The notes under the pieces were generated by a model. That model ran no database searches, was not told where the DNA came from, and saw only the letters and a list, made by a program, of their open reading frames with translations. DNA of 64,000 nucleotides, taken from Roridomyces roridus (Eukaryota > Basidiomycota > Agaricomycetes > Agaricales > Mycenaceae). The stretch spans positions 62,001 through 126,000 of the forward strand of contig JARKIF010000075.1 in the NCBI GenBank assembly GCA_029378245.1, read 5' to 3'. A program made the translations under genes and the position numbers. Positions 11,187 through 21,835 of this stretch are shown piece by piece. Numbering within the stretch: the first letter of the stretch is position 1; every line of letters begins with the position of its first letter.

Positions 11187-13062
11187 ATGGCCAACATCGA
11201 AGAGCAATCCACCGGTGTCATCCACGCCCACAACGAACGGCTCGCCCATGACATTGACAACTACGCCGAGGTCCTCAAGGATGCCGCCCAGGCCGACGCC
11301 GCCGAGCATAACATGTCTCTCCGCGATGCGTTCCGTATCCACAAGAAGGCGGTCTTTTGGAGCATCATGCTCTCTGCGGCGCTCGTCATGGAGGGCTACG
11401 ACGTCGTCGTCATTGGCTCGTTCTACGAGCAGCCCGCCTTCCTCAAGCGCTTCGGTGTCGTGAACCCCGCTTCTGGGAACAAGCTCATCCCAGCGCCGTG
11501 GCAGTCGGGTCTTAGCAACGCCTCCGCGGCGGGTGGTATCATCGGTCTGTTGATCAATGGGTGCGTTGTCGTATTTCCTTTTGCTTCTCCTCTGTGCTCA
11601 TACGTATTCGTAGATGGGCGAGCGAATACTTTGGCCCACGACGCACCTACATCTTCTCCATGTTCGGCCTCATCGCAGCCATCTTCGGACCCGTCTTCAG
11701 CCAGAGCCTCACCGCGCTCGTCGCATCCGAGGTCGTCTGCGGTCTCTTCTGGGGCGTCTTCCAAACTCTCACCACCGCCTACGCATCCGAAGTATGCCCT
11801 ATCGTCCTCCGGCATTACCTCACCGCATACATCAACATGTGCTGGGGCTTTGGCATTCTCTTATCCTCTGGCGTCGTCCGTGCCACGCTGACGATCAACT
11901 CGGATTGGGGCTGGCGGCTCCCCTTTGTGCTGCAATGGATCTGGCCACTCCCCCTCGCTCTCGGCGCGTACTTTGCACCCGAGTCTCCCTGGTGGCTCGT
12001 CCGGCAGAACCGGATCGAGGACGCCGAGCGGAGTGTGCGCAGGTTGACGAACGAGGAGCTGTATTCCAAGGATGACTGCAAACGTAGCGTGGCGAATATG
12101 ATCCATACCACTGCGCTTGAGCGCGAGATCTCTTCTGGGACGAGCTACGTGCAGTGTTTCCAGGGGATCGACCGGAGACGGACGGAGATTGTGAGTAACA
12201 TCCATCTTTGTCTATTCAATACCTGACGCGACGCGCCCAGGCCATGATGGTATTCGCATGCCAACTTCTCTCGGGCGAGAACCTCATCGGGCAGGGCGTC
12301 CAATTCTTCGTGCAAGCGGGAATGGGCACCATCGCTGCATACGACCTCAACCTCGCCCTCAACTCCATGTTCATCATCGGCACCGTCGCTTCCTGGTTTT
12401 TGCTTTCGCGCTTTGGAAGGCGGACGATCTACATCGGCGGCCTCACGTGCATGTCCATCGTCCTCCTCATCATCGGCGCACTCGGCTTCCACTCGAACGA
12501 AGCGGCCAAGTGGGTTTCCGGTGGGCTCCTCGTCGCGCTCAACTTCATCTACAACGCCACTCTCGGCGCGGTGTGCTATGTCATCATCGCCGAGGTTGGG
12601 AGTACGCGGTTGAGGGCCAAGACGATCGTGTTGAGTCGATGTGCGTATCAGGTCATGAACATCGTGTGTGGGATTATCGTACCTGACATGCTGAGTCCGA
12701 CGGCGTGGAACTGGGGGCCCAAGTGCGGCTTGTTTTGGTTTGGAGTCGCGGGGTTGAGTGCGGTGTATTGTTGGTTTAGGGTGCCTGAGAGTGAGTCTTT
12801 TCTTTTCTTTATTTCCGTTTGGAGGATGGGATGCTGATTCATCTACAGCGCGCGGAAGATCTTATGGTGAACTCGACATTCTCTTCGAGAACAAGGTTCC
12901 TGCGTGGCGGTTTGCGGGTACCAAGGTCGATCGTGAGTATCCTCCTCGTTTCTCCTCCCCTTCTACCATGCTGACTGCGACCACGTAGAATTCAACATCG
13001 GCGGGACCCACTCGCCTGCATACCCGGATGAGAAGCGCAGCGACACGTCCAAGGAGGAGTAG
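11187..13062 (+). CDS. MFS sugar permease, maltose/alpha-glucoside type
   Basis: Five exons: 11187-11560, 11614-12190, 12241-12790, 12849-12932 and 12989-13062. The ~550-residue protein has about 12 hydrophobic segments and the sugar-porter signatures SRFGRRTIY, PESPWWLVRQ and PETRGRSYGELDILFENKV. The last is characteristic of the fungal MAL permease branch, which imports maltose or other alpha-glucosides with protons across the plasma membrane. An in-frame ATG at 11145 would add 14 hydrophobic residues. I prefer 11187 (MANIEEQ) because related permeases begin with a hydrophilic cytosolic tail. An A/T-rich stretch (taatacataaaaag, about 11124-11138) upstream may serve as the TATA region. Confidence 0.9.
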
Positions 13063-13539
13063 GCGGTGATTAACGAGTGACGATTCGACGCGATATGACA
13101 TGTACATAATGTATGATACCATTCTATTCCATTTCAGCGGTATATATGTAGTTCACTGGCTGGTGCCTTATAACAATACAACGCAGTTCACGAGAAAAAT
13201 GGAACCTTTTGCAGCCTACGTTGCCCAGTGGATTCGAACCACTGCATCCCGATAACTTGGTTTCGCCCGGGACGCTCGGTCTGGTACTTGACAGGGTCTA
13301 TTGTGCAGATAAACATAGACACCCGCCACGATTCATTCTATCGGCTCGGTAATGGTGTTTGTTGGCGCCCAAAAGAATTACAAAAAAATAGCCCAAAAAG
13401 GAAAGGGGAAAGAAAGAAAAAGGGAAAACTGGCTATACATAGATGGTGTTGGCGGCTTGTTATCAAGCACTCATCTGATGTTTGTTTTCAATGGGCGCTG
13501 TAAATAAGACCATCTGATAAGAGCTTCCCTCTTACCACC
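13063..13539. other. Intergenic, with a tRNA-like T-arm on the minus strand
   Basis: At 13229-13243 the minus strand reads GTGGTTCGAATCCAC, a 4-bp stem with a TTCGAAT loop like a tRNA T-arm. No matching acceptor stem was found, so a functional tRNA is not supported. An A-rich stretch lies at 13378-13432. Confidence 0.35.
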
Positions 13540-16500
13540 ATGTCCCAGAAGCCCCCCGACTCTCCCACTGACTACTTTCAGGATGAAGATTCACTTCCAG
13601 ATGACTTCTACACATCCCTCCCCACCTTTAATGACCTGCAGCCCAGCCCAATGCCTATTCAATCTACAGGACATCTCGAAGGTAAGTACCATTAGCTGCC
13701 ATGAAATTGAGTGATGCAGCATGGAAAATAGGTCAATCCAGTGCTGTCCATGCTACAGAGGCTACACCAGATGCCGAAATTCCCGGCTTTGGTACCTTAT
13801 TGCCTTTTCTTCAGAAAATTATGCTCATTGATTCTTAGTTCATTATTTGCCCTCAAATACCAACACTCCTGGTAAGAAACTCCTGATTACACTCATGTGG
13901 GATGTAAAATTGGTCTAGGCCCACCATCCGATGCCTCCGCGTCCAATTATCCAGCAGTGTCATTTGTGGATAGCCAGAGTGGTGAGTTTTGTTTCTTTTT
14001 ATCAAATGTCACTGGTGAGTAGATTCATTGCTAGAAGTCGCACGGCGCAGAGGACGTCCTCCACAACCCAAGCAATCCCAGTCCAAGAATCCACCAAAGA
14101 CGGTTGGTCGGCCACCCAACCCCACAGTTCACCGACCCTATGCTGGCCCTCGGGCAAGTACTTCTCCACTCTACTTGCCATTCTGGATTGACTCTTGGGT
14201 TCTATTCTCAGGGACTTCTTGAAACTCCCTCACACATTGCTCGTATACCGGTTGCTGCTTTAGCAAGGTCCTCAGATGTCCCTGATCAACCAGGACGGCA
14301 GAGGTCTCTTGCAGAATATGGACTTGTGGCAAAACAAGGGGCTACAGATCATGGTCCTTCTTCTCTTGCCACAGATCTGCACACTGTGTCCACTACAGGT
14401 CCAACCACTCTGCCTCTAACATCTCTTGGGGCTTCCCCAGATCTAGCCACTCCCAGGATTGACCATGTTGTTCCGGATATGGATCCAGAGCAGATTGTTG
14501 ACCTAGCGGACACAGATATGAATGATCTATCAACATTCATGGGTGGAGGTCAAGGCAGTGATGAAAGTGATGATGAGGATGACCCAGAGACAGAGAGCAA
14601 GCAGAGAAAACCACTGCCAACATTTCTCAAGGACGCTTGTGATAAATTCTTGCGCAAGGCAGATAGGCAATATCAAGACCACCAGACCTTTTGGGTTCCA
14701 CAAAGGGCCAATATCTTCATTCTTGGGGGTGATCTTTGAAACAAAGCACATGCAAACATGAAGGTCAAGCCCAGTGCGGAAGCAATGTACAACCCACGTC
14801 TATTCTACTGGGATCCCTCATTCTTTGTTGATATCAACTGCCCATTATGCGGACACCACCTCACAAATCATGGTTCAACCCGGCCTCGTCGGGTTACGGA
14901 CATGAGTGAATGCTTTTACATGATTGGTCGCAGGTATCACTGTACTAAATGCAAATCAAAGACGGGCAAGCCAACTGTGACTTTCAACAGTTGGGATCCA
15001 AGGATCATGAAAGGCCTACCGCCACAACTGCGCGATGAATTTCCAGCCATACTGAGTCACCGAGGGGCTATGTCAAAGCCCGTTTTTGAAATGATGCGAA
15101 CAGTGTTCCACTATGGCCTTGGTTCCAAGCAGTTTTCAAATAGTCTTCAAGTTCTCCATAGACTGCAGTTCGACAAACTGCATGCTCAATATCTAGATGG
15201 AGTCATTGCTTGGGCAAATGCTCACCCTGAGTTGACCCAGACTGCAGACAATCCATTGCTATTCACTGAATTCAGTGCATTTGATGATCCTAAAGGATAT
15301 AGCGGATTTGTGCCCAGTAGTGGTTGGCTCCGCATTATGTACGACATGTACATTGAGGAGCACGGTGCTGATATGGACCAGCAAGCTGCAATGAAAAGTC
15401 TACGACTTGGTGCTATTGATCATACATACAAGACAACCAAGCAGATCATGAAAATCAATGGAGAATCTGTATTTGCGGCAACCCTTACCCTGACCAATGA
15501 ATTTGGGGAGGCTCGGGTACTTGCCTTTGTGGCTACAAGCTCCCACTCAGACTTTAAATCAGCTTTGGAAAAGGTCAAAAGTAATCTTGAACTCTACGGA
15601 CTATCTCAGCCAGAAGTGGTGTTCACAGACAACCCTGCTGCAGATAAAGCATTTCTGGAAGGTGTTTTCCCATCTCTTACCAAGGATGTTACTCCCACTG
15701 AGAAATATGCTGGACTACCAACATTTGATCTTCCTGCTGATGTTGATGTTCGGATTTGCTGGGATGCAGCTCGAATTCAGGATGAGCTGGCAAAGATCAC
15801 AAGTGACCTGAATGACAATGATCCCAATGACAAGCTAGTTGTCGGATTTGATGCTGAATGGGATGTTAACATCCATTCAAGGACTACAAATGCCACTGCC
15901 ATAATACAAATTGCATATAAAAATTGGGTGGCAATTTTCCAGATAGCACATTTCCAGGGGAAGCTGCCTGCAGCCTTGATTAGTTTTTTGAAAACAGATC
16001 AAATTATTAAGGTTGGTCGTGCAGTCAAGCAAGACTTGGCACGGCTGGAAAGGGAGAGTGGCAACGGCCCATTCCAGGGTGGGCTCGATCTAGCTAGAAT
16101 GGCTAAAGATGCGAGAGTGATCACAAACGCTCAGATGGGATTGGCAGACCTGTGCGCCCAAATATTGGGCAAGATTCTGGTAAAGGGGAACAGTCTGGAC
16201 AAGGGTAGAGACACCATCCGTGTCAGCAATAACTGGAGTAACCGTGAATTATCTGCTGAACAGATCCAATATGCTGCATTGGATGCATTGGCATCATTAC
16301 ATATATACCATCGCCTTGCAAAAGCTGAAGTTCCTGGCAAGATATCACAGACTGATTTGCCTGGGACACTGGTGTCAATACATCATACTGATGGTCAACT
16401 CATTGCTCGAGGACACATCTCAATGGATAGCACAACACCATATGACAGCATATCAATCACAAACAAACGGGTTCGAATCACGGTCACTGAAGTTTGTGTT

Positions 16501-18894
16501 CCAGGTGCCATTATCTCCTTGCATCACAAGAAGGCACTTGAAGCTTTTGGACCTGTGCCATTTGATCTGGTTTGTGCCCGGAACAAGGTTCTGAGACGAG
16601 TGCCTGAACCCTCTGACTCTGACCTGACTTTGAGTTCAACAGTCTCTGATACCCAGAGCAAGCCTCCTGAGGTGGAAACTAGAACCGCAATCAACCATCC
16701 AGAACTGCAGGAACTGCTGACATTCCTTGAGCGGGGTTCTGATGAGCTAGCAGAAAATGCTACAAGCTGGATGGATGAAATTGATGGCCCACCTCCAGAT
16801 TCTGATTCACAGAAGGTGGCTCCACAGCCTGACTTGGTGGATTCTCAGCACACACAGATAATTTCAGAAGTCATACAGGCATTGGAAAATGATCCAGAAT
16901 TCTCTACTTGGTCTCTAGAAATCCGGAGCCGAGTAATTATGGATATCTGGCATGGAATGGCTCGGGTGAAAACTTCAAAGGAGCATGGAATGCGTCGGCC
17001 ATTTGGAATTGCCTTGCGAGATGCCATCTTCATTCCACATGAAGAGGACAAAGCCAGAATTGAGGCATATCTGAAAACTCAGAACTCATCATGGGAACAT
17101 CAGATTTGGTTCAATGCCCGTTGGCTGTGGCGTAGATGCCGAAGAACTGTTCCACCCCCAGATAAGCTGTATGAAGCGGTTCATGAGGTTTTCAACCTGT
17201 ATGGACGGACCTCAAAAGGATGCAAAGACCAACCTGCCTCTCTTCAATGCTCAAGCTTGGCATGATGCAAAAAATGTACTCAAAGCAATGAAATTGGGAC
17301 TGTTGTCTGATCCACCGGGTGTCCAGCTTTATTATCAGATGTGTATTGAGCGCAAGACAAAACTTCCAATCTTCCGTTGTGCTCGTGGAACCAATAATCC
17401 TGAGGGATCCATTCACAAAAGTCTTAGAGATCGAATGCCAAAGTCTGGAGCCTCAATTCGTCACGCAGCTGCTCGCATCAAAGACTATGTTTTTATTCAC
17501 AACCTGGTGGTTGGAACTATAAATCGTACAGGGAAAAATTATCAAGGTCATTATAATGTAGAGGTTTTGAACAGGTTGCAAAAATCATTGGATGATGCCA
17601 GGCATTGGATTCCAAATGCCCCAGTTCTGCGTGGTTGGATGAATGGAACTCTGTACACACCTGGGGGTGAAACCATTGGCATTTTGGCTTTGCCAGAGAA
17701 GACCAGACTCATGGCAGGAATTCTTCCACACAGTCTGGCAACGGACTCGAAGTTCAAGCATGCATTTCTTGCACAGCAACAAGGCACCAAATATGCTGTG
17801 ATCACAGTACACTCAGTGGAAGAAAAGCAGCATTTCACAACCATGATGCAGGCACTCACTTCAACTCCAAATTTCAAAGATGCTGCTCGCACATGGAACA
17901 GTGCAGCTAACGGTGAAACTCTGTTTTATAAGGTGTGTTATTATACCGCAGGATTGAGCTTTTATCACTAATTCATGTTTATCAGCTTGAGAGTCACTTG
18001 GAATCCTATCATTCAAAATGGCTTCGTTCTGCAAATGAGAAGAATACAGTATCTCAGATCCTTCCCGCTGTCAAGAGCCTTGAAAAGAAGCTGCGCAGTG
18101 CAAATCGTGCAGCTGAGGCTTACAATGCCCCGTCTATAGTTGTCCCATTGCAGGAACCCATACTTACTGGAATGTTACCCAGCAGTCAGACTGAATCACA
18201 GGTATCCCTGGAACCACCGACTCATTCCATTTTCCGAGCATATCAGCCTCCAGGAGCAGCTGAACAGATACACATTCCAGTGGAACAAACTGCTGCCACA
18301 GACATTTCACTGTCCTGGCAGATAGGCTCAGACCATACATCATTGGCCAATGACCTACCCTATGCACCTTCTAGTTCCACTTATCAAGGAATCCAAGGTC
18401 CAAGGTCCTGGCTCACAACAGATGCATCTTTTCTTTCAACAATTACACCCATGGATAGTATGTGGGACTCAACATCTCCGGGAAATCATGCCATGAACTT
18501 CATGAGTTACAGAGGCTATTTGGAGTCTGGTGGCAGCTCATCTCATCAAGGGTTTGATCTTGAAGCATCTGCAATGACTACTATACCAGCCTCTGAGCTT
18601 GTCTCGCACGGTTCATTCATGTTCCCTGCTGTTTCGACCCCTACGTCATCTATGCAAATGCCCCAAAGGAAGAGATCGAGAGACACTTCTGGTAGCATGT
18701 TCATAGTAGAGGGTCAACACAAAAAACCAAAACGAATGTGTCACAAATGTGGTCAGAACAATTGCAAGGGTGCCTCACGGAAAGACCTGTGTCCAAATCC
18801 TTGCAGAGACTGCAATCGGTTGGAGTGTGAAGGAAGGATTGCCAAACATGCAGATGTCCCATGTGGTGCTCTTTTTTTTAACTCGAGCCACTGA
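13540..18894 (+). pseudogene. DUF6729-type transposon protein fused to a 3'-5' exonuclease, decayed
   Basis: Starts at MSQKPPDSPTDYF. Several small 5' exons follow (to ~14215), including an AT-hook-like RRRGRPPQPK near 14045. One long frame then runs to ~17260, and exon 17986-18894 follows a GTGTGT..CAG intron. Domains in order: a Zn-binding CPLCGHHL...CTKCKSK region, as I recall from the agaricomycete DUF6729 family; an RNase H-like stretch with GAIDHTYKTTK and VVFTDNPAADKAF (possible DDE acids); a WRN-type DEDDy exonuclease with VGFDAEWD, VGRAVKQDL and YAALDALASLHIY; a helical region; and a C-terminal cluster, MCHKCGQNNCKG...CRDCNRLECEG. Two lesions break it. An in-frame TGA lies at 14737-14739, and a 4-base tandem duplication (GGACGGAC, 17203-17210) shifts the frame from NLYG into PQKDAKTNLPLF. 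No TIRs were found. Confidence 0.65.
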
Positions 18895-19732
18895 CATAGA
18901 GATTGAAGGATTTGTGTAGTACAGTGACCCGAAGTACATGTAACATAAGTAGTGGGCCTAGTGGCTCTTGTATGATCAAATACGAAAAGATCACTCTGTG
19001 CACAAGTGCCAGAGGTTACAATATTGATTTGAGCTTTTAGAACTCGGCAATCGAGCCAGAATTGACCTAGAAAGAGCAACTTCAATCCAGGTGCTTGACA
19101 CCACATGGATCCATGTCACGGGAATTGACGGACAATGACATGCGACCGGATTGCCTTTTTGGCTCTCGCTCTGATCGGATCTTGCCTAAAAGGCTCAGAT
19201 CCTGATATAGATGAAAACCTTTTGGGTTTCACCCATGTATGGGAATTTGATCCCACAAACACCGTAACCGCGCCATTCTATTCTATTTTCTATCTTCTCC
19301 CTATTGTATTCCCACCGATGCCGCGTCGACGCCGTCCGTAGCTTATTGTTCCGGGCCGACAAGGCCGCCTGCCGAAAAAAGAACTCACCAAACGCTCATT
19401 CTTACCTTAATGGTGAGCGACGGAATCGAACCGTCCAGCTAGTGCACAGAAGACTAACGCTGCCCGTGCTACTCTCATTCACATCTATAACCACAGTCCC
19501 TATTGTCTTCTCGCTCACGTACACGCCACCTCGATGCCGCCAGCAGCTTATTGTCTCGGGGCGCCTTACTTCCACTTCCGACACGCGCTATTGTTAATCA
19601 TTATCGGACACACAATAAGCTGAGGTTTACTTGAAAGACAGCAGCGCGTCCTCGTTCCATAATTTGCCTTGCCTCTACATTCCGCCCGCTCTTGCAACTC
19701 ACGACGACCCACCCTCGTTTACATCTAAACCA
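18895..19732. other. Intergenic, with a minus-strand tRNA-like module
   Basis: On the minus strand near 19480-19410 there is a perfect T-arm (GACGG-TTCGATT-CCGTC) preceded by a possible anticodon stem (GTTAGT/ACTAGC). The acceptor stem pairs poorly, so this looks like a tRNA-derived remnant. Two diverged copies of a segment containing CCCTATTGT...AGCTTATTGT lie at about 19300-19365 and 19498-19565. Confidence 0.35.
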
Positions 19733-19888
19733 ATGGACGCCTTCACCTCCGTCATCTCATACTTCTCCGCTGGCCCCGAGAATGGCGTCGTCGTCGACCC
19801 GCAGGCCCAGGCCCAGATGCAGGAGCCGCTGCCGCCAGTGAACGAGGACAAGAGCCCCGGGACGTGTGGGCAATGCGTCATTGCTTGA
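19733..19888 (+). CDS. CaaX-type small protein, mating-pheromone-precursor-like
   Basis: An intronless 51-codon ORF beginning MDAFTSVISYF and ending GTCGQCVIA followed by a stop. The C-terminal CVIA is a farnesylation (CaaX) box of the kind that ends basidiomycete mating pheromone precursors (commonly CVVA or CVIA). The length, the MD-[AS]-F start and the acidic, Pro-rich middle also match that family. Such precursors are farnesylated, carboxymethylated and N-terminally trimmed to peptides of about 9-14 residues that signal to STE3-type receptors. No STE3 receptor gene lies in this window, so this may be a pheromone-like gene outside the mating locus, or another small prenylated protein. Confidence 0.65.
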   Translation: MDAFTSVISYFSAGPENGVVVDPQAQAQMQEPLPPVNEDKSPGTCGQCVIA

Positions 19889-20280
19889 GTGTCGAAAGGA
19901 ATAATACCCTCGGTGAGTGGCTCCGGTGTCTGTCTTGAATCTGAATCCGCTTTACTGACGAGGACGTCGCAGCATCATGATACCCACTCTAACCACCAGC
20001 TCGGACTGCATCTTACAGTACTTTTGGATATACATACACATATTAGCCCACACACTGTACACACACTCATTTGGACCGCTGGACGCAATGTATCATTCTG
20101 ACATGGAAATCGCAGTTGAGTCGATGCGTTACAATTAGCTGAGATCCGACTGTTTGCCGAGCGATGAACGTCTGATTAATTGATCCGACTTGTGATTCTT
20201 GAACTACTTCCGGCACAGTCAACGTTGCGTTCGACATGTACACGGAGAACCTTACTCTACTTACATGCCTTCCCTCTCAC
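19889..20280. other. Intergenic between CaaX gene and dienelactone hydrolase gene
   Basis: No supported feature. The two flanking genes converge here, so it probably holds their 3' untranslated regions. Confidence 0.4.
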
Positions 20281-21305
20281 TCAAAAATACTTCTTAATCC
20301 ACCCCACACTCTCCTCAAACGCCTCCTCCTTCGCCTTCTTCACAACCGGATCGCTCAAATCCCCACGCACAGAAAACCCATGCGCACAGCCCTCGTAGTA
20401 ATTCCTCTTGTATCCCGGGGCGAACGCACCCCCGCCGAGGATCACATCAGCCTGCGCTTGCGAGGCGGGCGGGAACACGGGGTCGTGCGTGCACGAGTTG
20501 ATGAGAAGCGGGGCGGTGGATTTGGTTAGGTAGGTCTGTTTCAAGGATGTCAATTACACTGGATGAAGTGGACTAGTAGCGACCCGCACCTCGAGATCGG
20601 CGGGGACCTTCAAGCGGCTTGGATGTGCGATCACAGCGACGGAGATGGCGTTGTCAAATGCGAGGTCCAACGTTTCGCGGGCTACGTGCTCGGATGAGTA
20701 TGTTGGACCGCGGGCAGGTGGCGCCACGTACCACCGAAACAATACCCAGCAGCAGCGAACCCAGTAACGCCCTCGGCCTTGAGAGCACCCATCACTGCGT
20801 CGATGAGAGGTCGCGTCTGCGCGGGAGCGTGGTTCGGGAGCCAGCTCGGCCAGTCGAAAGCGGGCGCCTAGAAAAATTAAAATCCGTTGAATGGATGGGA
20901 AAGTGAATGTTTTGAAAACGCACATCGGCCGCGAGCTGACTCATGGGCACAGGGTCTCCGTTGAAGAGGTCGGGCACGACGGTCTATTCATTCCATTTCA
21001 ATCGACGGTCAAAGAATGGAGGAGGAGAACGCACCTTGAACCCATTACGCGCATAGTCGTCCGCTAGGAGCTGGCATAATTATTTAGCTCGTTGTACTCC
21101 AACTCTCGACGCGCCAACGCACCTTGCTATTCCGCAGCTCAAGGCCCCACGCATCCGTAAGGAACAACAAAACCTTGTCCTTGGGGTACTCGACGCCGCT
21201 CGGAGGAGTCGCGACGTAGCACGGTACACCGCCGAGCGTGGTCATCTCACCCTCCGGGCTGCCGTCGTGTTGAATCGCCTTGAAGCAATTGTCGCAGAAG
21301 CTCAT
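20281..21305 (-). CDS. Dienelactone hydrolase family protein
   Basis: Minus-strand exons: 21305-21123, 21070-21035, 20983-20924, 20867-20732, one beginning about 20694 and ending with VPADLE, and the last to TGA 20281-20283. Begins MSFCDNCFKAIQHDG, the usual N-terminus of fungal members, with VLLFLTDAWGLELRNSK and GFKTVVPDLFNGDPVP. The catalytic triad is visible: Cys in GYCFG, Asp in CTHDPVFP and His in GCAHGFSVRGD. Dienelactone hydrolases open lactone rings during catabolism of aromatic compounds (chlorocatechol pathway). Many fungal paralogues have unknown substrates. It sits between the CaaX gene and a cyanase fragment, with no obvious operon-like partner. Confidence 0.88.
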
Positions 21306-21599
21306 CGTTTGCTGGAGTCGATTGGTGTTCAATTCAGCAGCGAGCAAGCGCGGTTTATATATCTGCCCCCGGATTCCCAACCGACTGCTGACGTGAAGAC
21401 GATTTGGTCAGTTCCGTCGGACATTATATGGTTCACCCGGAATTCGATCGGAGATTCAAAATGGAATTCGAATGGTAGGAGTACTGTGAAACTGCGAGAC
21501 AAATAGTTAGTTTGGAGGAGGACGTCAGCAGAGTATTCATCGCAGTATCAATTTCGCTATGTAGACCCCTTCAGCAAAGCGACAGTTGAACATAACTCA

Positions 21600-21835
21600 A
21601 AAGTCAACGCCGCACGGTTTTTCCTTGAGATCTGCCTTGCGCTGAAGCGGTATCAGATATTGGTGAGGTTCACACCAATCGAGGAGACTGGACGGGGCGC
21701 ACCTTACAGTCCACCATGCTCATAATACCGTCACCGAGCTACAGCACCATTCAATCCCTTCCTTGCTTCCTTCATTTATTCAATGCGACACCAGCGCACC
21801 TTCTCATGCAACACCGCCTTGATAGTGAGGACCCA
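21600..21835 (-). pseudogene. Cyanase gene fragment
   Basis: The minus strand carries pieces matching exons 4-6 of the intact cyanase at 6.2-7.2 kb: the end of exon 4 (KAVLHEK, near 21820), a GT..AG intron, an exon reading LGDGIMSMVDCK (about 21740-21705), another intron start, and a degraded exon 6 (LQRKAD then divergence). Upstream exons encoding the N-terminal half are absent and the last exon is not seen. The catalytic Ser motif GIMS survives but the Arg/Glu motif is missing, so no active cyanase can be made. Confidence 0.75.

Noticed and set aside
13215..13290. Functional tRNA on the minus strand
   Set aside because: A T-arm-like hairpin is present but no acceptor stem or anticodon arm pairs at the right distance.
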